From assembly GCA_938041505.1 (NCBI GenBank), contig CALITC010000010.1, forward strand, positions 64,576 to 117,316: a stretch of DNA of 52,741 nucleotides, given 5' to 3'. Position numbers and translations under genes: made by a program. This document shows positions 32,242 to 40,800 of this stretch, piece after piece. This stretch comes from an uncultured Patescibacteria group bacterium (GTDB taxonomy: Bacteria > Patescibacteriota > JACMRA01). The notes below the pieces were generated by a model. The model ran no database searches and was not told where the DNA came from. It saw nothing but the letters and a program-made list of their open reading frames with translations. Within the stretch, counting starts at the first letter, position 1; every line of letters starts with the position of its first letter.

Positions 32242-33512
32242 AATTCATTTATTAACACCGATTCCTTTGTAAAGCCTTTTTGTTCTCTTGTTTTTAAGTT
32301 TTTTAAGGTGATAGCACCTTCTTCTTCTATTATTGCGACAAACTCATACCCTTTGCCGTCTGCATATTGGATTTGTTTGCCAAACTTTGCAACTTCGAGA
32401 CTTGCTTCACTTCTAATCTCCACTGCTCTCAAATTTGCGGCGAGCTTATGCGATGCTTCTTGTCTGGATTCATCCATGAGCATTACGTATACGCCAGACC
32501 TTGGTTTGGTTCCTGTAAGCAGTTTTTCTTCGTTCAAGATGAAGAACAACCTAGATAAGCCAATCGATCCCCCTACCCCTGGGAAGCTCTGCTTGGAGAA
32601 ACGGGTGGCGAGATTGTCGTAACGGCCTCCAGAGGAAATGCTGCCGTAGCTCTCGTGACCATTAATCGTAGTCTCGTATACAAACCCCGTGTAATAGTCC
32701 AAGCCTCGTACGATACTCAGGTCTATAATAATCTTGCCTCTTCGTAGATTGAGATTGGCCACAGTTTCTTGTAGATAGTCAAAATCTTTGGTAATAGCTG
32801 CGACTTCTGAGATCGAATATGTTTTGGATACTTCATCTAGGAATTTTTCTGCTACAGACGCTTCTAGTTGGCACTCCTCCTGGAGCCGATTCAAGCTAAC
32901 CTCCCTGCTTACTTTTGCAAGTTTGTCGATGATGTTAAACGCTGGCTTGATACATTCTGCGCTCACACCAAGTGTTTGGATATACTTACCCAAAAACTCT
33001 CGATTGTTGATGCGAATTGTAAAGTCAAACAAATCCATATTATCCAAAGTTGAGGCAATTACTCCAAGCACTTGTCCGTCGTAGGCGAGTGGCAGATTAT
33101 CTTTGGCTACGACATCTACATCTGCTTGGTATAATTCTCGGTATCTGCCTTTTTGCGGCCTTTCTCCACGCCAGACGCGGTCGATTTGGTAGCGCTTGAA
33201 TGGGAAAGTCAGGTGACCTTGGTGCTGAGCTACGTACCTAGCAAACGGAGTAGTCAGATCGAATCGTAAACCGCGATCACTACCAGTATTATCCACTTCA
33301 CTCTTAGCGCGGGTTATGGCGTAGATCTCCTTGGTGATATCACCTTCACTGGCTAAGGTGTGTAGGTATTCTACAGCTGGGGTCTCGATATACTCGAAGC
33401 CGTACAATTCGAAACTTTTTTGGACAGTATTCTTGAGATTGGTAAACAAGCGCTGGGTCTCAGGTAAATATTCGGGAAAGCCTTTGGGGCTAACATAGCT
33501 AATGGCGGTCAT
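32226..33512 (-). CDS. hisS: Histidyl-tRNA synthetase
   Basis: The 428-residue class II enzyme charges tRNA-His. The start is taken as ATG 33512 (MTAISYVSPKGFPEYLP); an upstream TTG at 33533 is less likely. Motif 2 is visible as YQIDRVWRGERPQKGRYREL. The HisRS-specific motifs follow: IVRGLDYYTG, then SSGGRYDNL and motif 3 GGSIGLSRLF. The C-terminal 90 residues are the anticodon-binding domain (SGVYVMLMDESRQ, IQYADGKGYEFVAII). The gene is intact. Confidence 0.95.
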   Translation of the reverse strand: MTAISYVSPKGFPEYLPETQRLFTNLKNTVQKSFELYGFEYIETPAVEYLHTLASEGDITKEIYAITRAKSEVDNTGSDRGLRFDLTTPFARYVAQHQGHLTFPFKRYQIDRVWRGERPQKGRYRELYQADVDVVAKDNLPLAYDGQVLGVIASTLDNMDLFDFTIRINNREFLGKYIQTLGVSAECIKPAFNIIDKLAKVSREVSLNRLQEECQLEASVAEKFLDEVSKTYSISEVAAITKDFDYLQETVANLNLRRGKIIIDLSIVRGLDYYTGFVYETTINGHESYGSISSGGRYDNLATRFSKQSFPGVGGSIGLSRLFFILNEEKLLTGTKPRSGVYVMLMDESRQEASHKLAANLRAVEIRSEASLEVAKFGKQIQYADGKGYEFVAIIEEEGAITLKNLKTREQKGFTKESVLINELKNCD

Positions 33513-33574
33513 ATAGCTAATAACTTCATACAAATATTATTTTTGGTCAAAGAAATTAATACCGCAGCTTCTAA

Positions 33575-33603
33575 TTGACGTATTTATTATTTTATGTTAT
33601 CAT
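33575..33603 (+). promoter_or_regulatory. Promoter of the secreted-protein gene at 33635
   Basis: TTGACG, 17 nt, TATCAT; a GAGGATAAACAA Shine-Dalgarno and GTG start follow. Confidence 0.7.
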
Positions 33604-33634
33604 ACAATTAGTTAATTTATATGAGGATAAACAA

Positions 33635-35106
33635 GTGAAAAAAAGTTTGCTTTTTTTACTAACTACACTACTTTTTAGCGCGAAGCCTTCAGTGGCTGGG
33701 GTTGAAGGCGATTTAGCTCAAATCAAAGATTTTGTAAGTTATAGCTGTGTTTATGATAGTCAAGGCCGGGTTGCTGGCTTAGATAAAACCAAGCATAATC
33801 AGCCAGGTGGAACTTTTGAAAGCTATGACTTTAAAGTCTATAGTAGCTGCAACTTACCAGAGACTCGATTTAAAAAAGTCGATGTTAATATCAAAGGTAT
33901 TACCAAGCCATTGTACAAGAACTTCTTCGATCCAAATATATGTTTAACCTTGATAGGAGCGAATAATTCAGTTTTTGGAAGTTTCAATTGTCCATTGGTA
34001 TTAGGTTATGCAACTGAAGATGTAGAGCGTATTTTGTCTTCGAGAGAAAAACTCCCACAGGCAAGTACCGCGAAGCTATATGTTGGTAATATTTCTAATT
34101 CAACTATCCATTCAGATAGTAGATTACACGCTAAACTTATGGATGAACAAGGCAAGCCCGCCGTTGCGAATGGATGGCTTATTGTTAATGATCTTACGAA
34201 TGGTATTAATCAAATTCACAAATTCAACGATTTTAATACGATTGAATACGTAGACATTAAACCCCTTTTGTTCATTATAAATATGTAACCATTGAAGGGT
34301 TAGTTGAGTTTACGAACGGCAATAAAGTTACTATTCCGTTTAGCAATTCAATTACATATTCTCAATATCCTAGTGACTATGTAGAAGAGAATGCAGAGCT
34401 ACCAAGCTTAACCAATCCTGGATTTTGGGTTGGAGCATCACTCCAAGTGATCGATGCATACAGCGACGAGCCTAGGAGGTGCTTGGGCTACGATACCTTA
34501 CTGCTTGGCTATAATGTCTCTCAAAACAACAGAGCTCTTAGTTGCATAGGTACAGTCGCTCCATTTTTCCCAGCTGGTAAATTAGTGAAAATTGCCAATA
34601 AGTCTGACGAAGCGCACTACGTAGTCAAAAGCACTGTTAGAAATGGTGATACACTGGTGGAACTGGCGCCTGCTCAAAAATCCTTAACTTACCTAAATGA
34701 AATTGTCTATACAACCACTCAAGGTCGCAAACTAACAAAGAGCTGGTTTGCTAAATATAAGTTGCCTGATGGAGATTTGAATCATGGTTATAACCATATT
34801 CTTTACCGCCATTCTCCAAATTCATCAGCTACATTACTTAATCCTAGCAAAGCAAAAAGTATAGGCAGATTCTCTAGCGATTCTGACATCAAGCCACTAA
34901 TTGAGAGTGCTTTGACCGACAAATTATCAACTGCTCAAATTAGAAATATAGAAAAAGGTGGTATTGAAGTGATAGTTGATTTTGAGCGTCAAATTGGATT
35001 TCAATACAATAACCCAAAAACAAACAATATAATTCCTTTGGATAGGCTTCTTATAGTTCTGGACGATACTGGAAGCATTATCACTGCTTATCCTATCAAA
35101 AAGTAA
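33635..35106 (+). pseudogene. Secreted protein gene split by a 1-nt deletion
   Basis: GTG 33635 starts a clean signal peptide (MKKSLLFLLTTLLFSAKPSVAG). An N-terminal domain follows with paired cysteines (SYSCVYDSQGR, YSSCNLPETRF, NICLTLIG, SFNCPLV). The frame stops at 34288, but the -1 frame is open from about 34260: FVHYKYVTIEGLVEFTNGNKVTIPF, then LTNPGFWVGASLQVIDAYSDE. It continues through the 219-residue C-terminal domain to 35106. One missing base in the run CCCCTTTT (34262-34269) explains it. Restored length is about 490 residues, secreted, with a possible SH3-like or wall-binding second half. It could be a recent pseudogene or a homopolymer error. The N-terminal domain has a degraded paralog at 35730-36090. 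Confidence 0.75.
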
Positions 35107-35139
35107 TTTCTAGCTTAGAAATTACCAATCAAATCTTAA

Positions 35140-35168
35140 CCTGTTTCAAAATGAAGCAGGTGTTTTTT
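35140..35168 (+). terminator. Terminator after the secreted-protein gene
   Basis: CCTGTTTC pairs with GAAGCAGG (one G-T pair) around AAAAT, followed by TGTTTTTT. Confidence 0.75.
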
Positions 35169-35204
35169 AGACAATTACATTTTCGTATGATAATATATAG
35201 AAAT

Positions 35205-35665
35205 ATGAATATTCAATATCATAATTTGGAGCAAGAAATTGAGTACTATGAATTTAAGTTTGGTAGGCATGACTCTAAACTTTACGAACTCAATGAAGAG
35301 TATAGTTCATATGCAGCTCAGATTAAGTCTTTGACGCAAAACAAGTTTATCGAGAACAATACGGAAAACTCAATGATGACTGGGCACAGCTTTATCACAA
35401 CCTCTCACACGCTGATATACATGGAGAAATTCGTTGTAGGATTTATAGCACTCTAATTTTCCTTGATATTGACTTTTTTAATCACACAGTACTCATTGAT
35501 GGCTATATTGAACACTCTCTGAGTTTGGATAGATTAGCCCGAGAATCTAGAGTCCCTATCAAAAGAACAACTGACTTTGACAAGGACTTAGAAAGTATGG
35601 GAATTAAAACCCTACCGGATACCTACGACCACCTCAAATTTATTGTAAACGAAAGCCAGAAGTAA
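35205..35665 (+). pseudogene. Orphan gene split by a 1-nt deletion
   Basis: ATG 35205 reads MNIQYHNLEQEIEYYEFKFG ... AAQIKSLTQ. Sense then moves to the -1 frame at the A-run near 35337-35342: KQVYREQYGKLNDDWAQLYH, then EIRCRIYSTLIFLDIDFFNH ... PDTYDHLKFIVNESQK and TAA at 35663. Adding one A would give one 154-residue protein. It is soluble, with a coiled-coil-like N-terminus. I see no Shine-Dalgarno beyond a weak one and no promoter of its own; it follows the terminator at 35140. Family unknown. Pseudogene or sequencing error. Confidence 0.65.
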
Positions 35666-35729
35666 TACATAACTTTACTATATTTTTATTGGTATTGTTA
35701 TTTCATGAATTTCACACAGGACTATATCA

Positions 35730-36090
35730 TTGCTGTATAAAACACTTACTTTCATAATTGTTAGTACCCTGTTGGCAGTTTTTACTTCCAGCCTGGTTTT
35801 GAGTCAAAACTCGACTGTACTCAGGCCATAGCTAAGTTTGAGAATATTATTCGTTTTATCTCGCTATCGGCACTACTGATTGCAGTGTTAAGAACCATTA
35901 TTTTGATAGCGTTCGGTTTGGGATCGATGGTCAGGTTACTAAGCCAGTCTTGAGTCATAGTATTATTAATGCGCAGTGCGTGCCACCTGGGGCTACAAGA
36001 GGAACAATTCTGGATAAGTCAGTTGATTGTTTGCACACAGCAAAAGAGATAACTGACGGCTTCTCTATTGATGATAGCCACCAGCCCTAA
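35730..36090 (+). pseudogene. Degraded paralog of the N-terminal domain of the secreted protein
   Basis: AGGA precedes TTG 35730, and the frame opens with a signal peptide (LYKTLTFIIVSTLLAVFTSS) but stops within 33 codons. Downstream frames hold recognisable pieces: QPGFESKLDCTQAIAKF, then DCSVKNHYFDSVRFGIDGQVTKPV ... NAQCVPPG ... VDCLHTAKEITDGF to TAA at 36088. These match CNLPETRFKKVDVNIKG-ITKPL ... NICLTLIG ... FNCPLVLGYATEDVE of the gene at 33635, with the cysteines in register. At least two frameshifts separate the pieces. Clearly a dead copy. Confidence 0.7.
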
Positions 36091-36189
36091 TTAAGTGAAT
36101 TTGTAATCTTGTTTTACCTTAATAAGGCAAGAACTATCGAAAAAATTATAAGACTTGCTCCATCGTAGAACTGGTCATTTTTTTTAACG

Positions 36190-36218
36190 AAAAAATAGCC
36201 GCACTATTAATCCAGTGC
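36190..36218 (-). terminator. Terminator of the adhesin operon
   Basis: On the minus strand GCACT pairs with AGTGC around an 8-nt loop, followed by GGCTATTTTTT. It lies about 40 nt beyond the stop of the gene at 36259. Confidence 0.55.
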
Positions 36219-36258
36219 AGACTCGTATATTTATATTTAGATTACTTTTATGTGCTAT

Positions 36259-36711
36259 TTATTCAGGATAAGCTGGCAGGTTTAACCCATAAAATGATAT
36301 AGCTCTTGCGGCTGTTTTATATATTTCTTTTGGAGTGGAGGTGTTTACTTTACCTACACTTGGTTTGTGAAATTCTAAAATCTTATCCTTACGCGCTTCG
36401 GAGGTTATGGAAGTAATAATGAACCGGCTCTTGTTCGAGGAAGGAATCCCCGTAAGAACTAGAAGGTTTTTTCTGGTACGTTTGTGAAAGATGGTTATAC
36501 CTTTGAATGTAGTGTAGAAGCTAATCTTTAGATCACTGTTTTCCGAGACTGCAAGACTTCCACTATACTGGATTTGTGCACGATTATTTTGGAAGGTTTT
36601 ATCTACATATACCTCAATTAGCCCAACTATTTTATCCAGCTCTTGATTCGCTTCTTCAATTTTTGAGTCAAGTTCATTTTGTTTTTTTGTAACTGGTTTT
36701 TGAGTGGTCAT
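36259..36711 (-). CDS. Orphan protein, 150 residues, last gene of the adhesin run
   Basis: It starts at ATG 36711, 43 nt after the glycoside hydrolase. The first 35 residues are lysine- and glutamate-rich and probably helical (KKQNELDSKIEEANQELDKIV). The remainder is a beta-rich domain (QYSGSLAVSENSDLKISFYTTFKGITIFHKR). There is no signal peptide or membrane helix, so the product is cytoplasmic. I cannot assign a family. Shared strand and short spacing make it part of the operon with the two genes upstream. Confidence 0.6.
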   Translation of the reverse strand: MTTQKPVTKKQNELDSKIEEANQELDKIVGLIEVYVDKTFQNNRAQIQYSGSLAVSENSDLKISFYTTFKGITIFHKRTRKNLLVLTGIPSSNKSRFIITSITSEARKDKILEFHKPSVGKVNTSTPKEIYKTAARAISFYGLNLPAYPE

Positions 36712-36754
36712 TTTTTTGCTTCAATCACATGCAATTTTGACTTATCAAGTAATA

Positions 36755-37858
36755 TTAAAAAAACCACTTTTGTCTACCTCCTAATTGCGAATTTGATTTA
36801 CTGAGCATTTGAATCGCGCTGATTATCTTATCATGTTCTTCGGTGAGCTTATGCGATCTGATTTTTTTGATAAGTTTTTCGACTCCCCATAGGCGGATGA
36901 CAAACTCGTCTTGGCCTGCTGGAATGGCTTGGCCGCTTCGCCATAGTGCATAACAAAAAGCTTCGTAGCTGTCACCTGGCCACATAGCCCTACCCCATTT
37001 TTCGAACTGGCACTCGCTTACCTCAAACTTGACTTGTGGCGGTACTAAGTTCATCGGTGGGGATGTAAACTTCATTCTTACAAAATCGTCAAAATATCTA
37101 ACCCCTGGGTAGAATTTATAGTTGGTGTCGGTCACAAAATAATAGTTATAGCCGACAATAAACTTTTTATGATTGCCATATTTTTTGATAAACTGGAATA
37201 TCTGATAAATATTTGACCTTCCTGCGGAATTAAGGAGAATGGGAATTTTTGGATAATAGAGATCCACCAAGCGAATCAACTCATTCAAATAATCTTTACC
37301 AGAAGTGGTCTGAAGAGTGCCAAATTTTTTGAAGCTTTCGTTCTCTGGTTGAATACTTGTGAAGGCGTCTTCCCCGTACTTGTGATGTAGGGTTTTGAGA
37401 AGCCTATCAGTGTAGTCTAACGCTCTTATCGCGATATCATCACCAACATGGATACACTGACCTTTGCGAATAGTACATTCGTTACTTACCCAATCTGGTA
37501 TAAATTGCTCTGGCCAGCCAGCCGACTTGATCGGCCCGATGTTGAGTGAGATTTTGGCTTTTTGCTTGAGGAGTTTTTCGATTATTGGCTCGTAATAACT
37601 GAGGTTTAATTTGTTTGGGGATTTTTCTATCTTATTCCAGCGCAATCCCAGGCGAACTTCTTGAATCCCAAGTTTTTTTAAGTCATCCAGACCATCTATT
37701 GCAGCTTCTTGAGAACCCATACTTTCTGGACGGTACGTACACCCGAGAACGGCAGCGGGGAATTTCTTATAATAAGAACTCATGAAGTCTTTTGGTTCGC
37801 TATTGAGATGGTCGCGAGAAGATAGGGCTTGAAAAAACTGATTGAAATCAATAAACAT
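36755..37858 (-). CDS. Clan GH-A-like glycoside hydrolase (TIM barrel)
   Basis: The 367-residue protein starts at ATG 37858, 21 nt after the surface-protein gene. Sequence features fit a (beta/alpha)8 retaining glycosidase: LGIQEVRLGLRWNKIE (strand 2), KISLNIGP (strand 3), TSIQPENESF, where the Glu after Asn would be the acid/base, and FEVSECQFEKWG, where Glu would be the nucleophile. Substrate is unknown. There is no signal peptide, so it is either cytoplasmic or exported another way. Its operon with a giant surface protein suggests glycan processing linked to the cell surface. A GH5- or GH39-like family is possible. Confidence 0.7.
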   Translation of the reverse strand: MFIDFNQFFQALSSRDHLNSEPKDFMSSYYKKFPAAVLGCTYRPESMGSQEAAIDGLDDLKKLGIQEVRLGLRWNKIEKSPNKLNLSYYEPIIEKLLKQKAKISLNIGPIKSAGWPEQFIPDWVSNECTIRKGQCIHVGDDIAIRALDYTDRLLKTLHHKYGEDAFTSIQPENESFKKFGTLQTTSGKDYLNELIRLVDLYYPKIPILLNSAGRSNIYQIFQFIKKYGNHKKFIVGYNYYFVTDTNYKFYPGVRYFDDFVRMKFTSPPMNLVPPQVKFEVSECQFEKWGRAMWPGDSYEAFCYALWRSGQAIPAGQDEFVIRLWGVEKLIKKIRSHKLTEEHDKIISAIQMLSKSNSQLGGRQKWFF

Positions 37859-37879
37859 TACCAACTATCCAAACTACTA

Positions 37880-40800
37880 TTATCTTTTTTGTAAACCTTT
37901 GGAACAGATAAAGAGTAACGTGCCTATGCCAGTAATGATAGTTACAATGTATAGAATACTTTCTTGGTTTTGATGACGATTAAGATTAACCCTACCAGTC
38001 CGAATTAAGTTAATGGATTCTAAGGTATCACTACTTACCACCCCGCTTTCGATTAGAGTCTGACCTTGTTCGTTGTACCCTACACTAAAAGTTGGTGTTC
38101 GGAATGTAGACGGGTCAGCTTGAGAGTCTTGGTCATTACCAGTTAATTGGTATCCCAAGGGAAGTGAAGCATATTCAATAGCGTAGTCACCTTCAATTAA
38201 GTAGCAGAACTCGTACTCTCCATTAGCATCACTTACTGTTCTGCCGATCTCATTATTGTTGTCGTCGTAGAGAATTACTTCTACACCTGAGAACAATGGT
38301 TCGTTTGCATCTCTAACACCGTCTCCATTAAGATCTTCCCATACGAGACTTGAGACACAGCTCATGCGGTAGAGCCCAAAGTCAATTGTGGTATTGGTGC
38401 TAGTGTCAGTGTCTGCATCATCAGCTGGCTCGCCATTGGAGCTTAAAACAATCAATGAAGAAACATAGTCGCCGTTGGCATTAAGAGTTCCGTTATCATC
38501 ACTGTCTATGTCAGTATTGGCATCTGGGGCTGTCTCGTAATTACCTGCAACAGAACCATTTTGACCAGAAGTCGGGGTAAATCCTTCTAGAGGATCACCT
38601 GGTGCAAAGTTGCTTGCGGGAATGACAATGAAGTACCCACCTGCAAGCAAATCAGTAAAGAGATAGTTACCGTTTGCATCTGTTACTGAAGTTCCAGGGA
38701 GTGCTGAGCCAGTGCCAAATGGCAACAAGGTATCAATTGTACCACCATCAAATATTCCATCATTATCTATGTCTTGATAAATGTTTACTGTCACTCCAGC
38801 AATACCAAACTCTGTTCCATCAAGCGTTCCACTGTTATTCCTATCTTCAAATACCAAGTCTCCAAGCGAGAGCAAAGGTATGTAGCCCTGGTCTGAATCA
38901 AGATTTGGCAACCCACCAATAAATGAAATTGCTGGTGTTTGTCCGGTAGTAACATCACCATCGGAATCCAACGCTGTGTCTGTCCCTTGTGCTTGGGATG
39001 AAGGGGTGTACCCAGTGGCCGAAGTGTGGTCGAACTCTACAATATATTGCAAAGCAGGATTAAGGTTGTCGAAGCTGTAAGACCCATCTGTTCCTGAAGC
39101 TGTGGATTGGAGAATTGTGGGTGTCAATGCCGCAGCATCGTACAAATTAATAGTCACACCTTCAACTCCACCTTCACCACTGTCTTGAATTCCATTAGCA
39201 TTAAGATCCTCGAATACAAAATCACCAATGGAGAGAAGTGGCACATAACCTTGGTCGATACCAGTAATAATTTGTCCGGCAGGAACTTGGAAGATATCTG
39301 AGACTATACCAGTAGTAACATCACCATCTGAGTCAGTTGTGCAAGATTGATCCTGAGGAAGAACAATAGTTAAGGTTGACCCCCCATTGCTAGTACATGT
39401 TTGATCTTCCGGTGAAGGAGTGTACCCAGAAGGTGCTGTACTGTGATCGAATTCTATCTGGTATTCAACACTTGGATCGGTAATACCACTGAAGAAGTAT
39501 TCTCCATTGGAATTTGTTATGGCAGTACCAGCAACTGTATTTGCTCCATTTGGATCGCTGTACAATGTCACGGTAACACCTTCAATTCTAGTCTCACCTA
39601 AGTCTTGAATACCATCACCATCTGTATCTTCGAAGACATGTCCTTGGACTCCTCCATCAAACACAATCGTAGCTTGGTTCTCATCGTCTTCAGCAGTGTT
39701 TGTGTCGAATGGATTGTTCGCGTTATTAGTGGTAGAATCTACATCTGTTTGATCAGCCGCTGTTACTTGAGCAGTGTTTACAAAACTTCCTGTAAGGGTA
39801 TCAGCTAACGAACTAACTTCAGCATCTAGGTCTAGAGTGTGATTATCTTGAGCATCTACATCACCAATAACCCATTCTAGAGTTGCTGGGCCAGTCACAG
39901 GTAATGCTGTGGTTACACTTCCAATACTGGGGTTTGCTGCTGCAATAGTAACACCTGCTGGTATAGCATCTTGTACTGTAACACCCGTTGCATTTATTGA
40001 AGCAGATACGTTGTTGATAGTTAGTCTGTAATCATAGGTTGTTGGTGTTGCGCTTCCATTGAATCCTGGAAGTGCTCCGATCTCTGTATCACCAAATGTT
40101 CCATCTTCATTACCGTCTACTTGCTTGGTAAGTTCCAAGTCTACCTGCTCCTCAAACAATCCAAGATCAACGTTTCTATTTCCTTCGTTAAGGCTAAGCT
40201 CCTGTTCTGTTGAGCTAAGGAAATTAGCTGAATTAGAGTCATCTTCTACATCACTGTCGTCAGTACCATCCCCTGCTCCATTTCCATTTACATCACCAGG
40301 TTCTGTAGGTGAAAAGAAATTAGGAATGTTATCGAAGACTACATAGTACCAACTTGGCAAAAGATTACGGAATAGGAAGTATCCTGGGTTGCCATTGGCA
40401 TCATCAGCGGTAGTTTGAGGGGAGATTGCGTTACCAGAAGCGTCTAAAGTCACTTGCGTATCATCACCTCCTCCACGTAGCATATCTGCACCAGCATCCC
40501 AAAGGGTAGCTAAGACTCCGTTGATTCCTTCGCTTGGAGCTTCATCCTGGATACCATTTTGGTTCTGATCATTCCACACATAGTCACCAATAGTGGTGTC
40601 TACTACGATGTTACTGACCTCATTACTAATTACATTGAGAAGTCCATCAGGTGCCACTTCAAAGTGGTTAGTGTAGATATCGTCTTGTTCGTTGCCATTT
40701 GTATTAAGGTTCAAAGTAAAATTGTATGCGATTCCATTGTTTGGTATACTACCAATATCTACACGAAAGGCAGTTACTTCAGCATTAGAAGCTGGACAAT

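Noticed and set aside
34255-34272. Programmed -1 frameshift in the secreted-protein gene
   Set aside because: No X-XXY-YYZ heptamer lies in the proper frame at the switch, so a deletion or sequencing error fits better.
35151-35204. ORF start at 35151
   Set aside because: It begins inside the terminator at 35140-35168; ATG 35205 is the better start.
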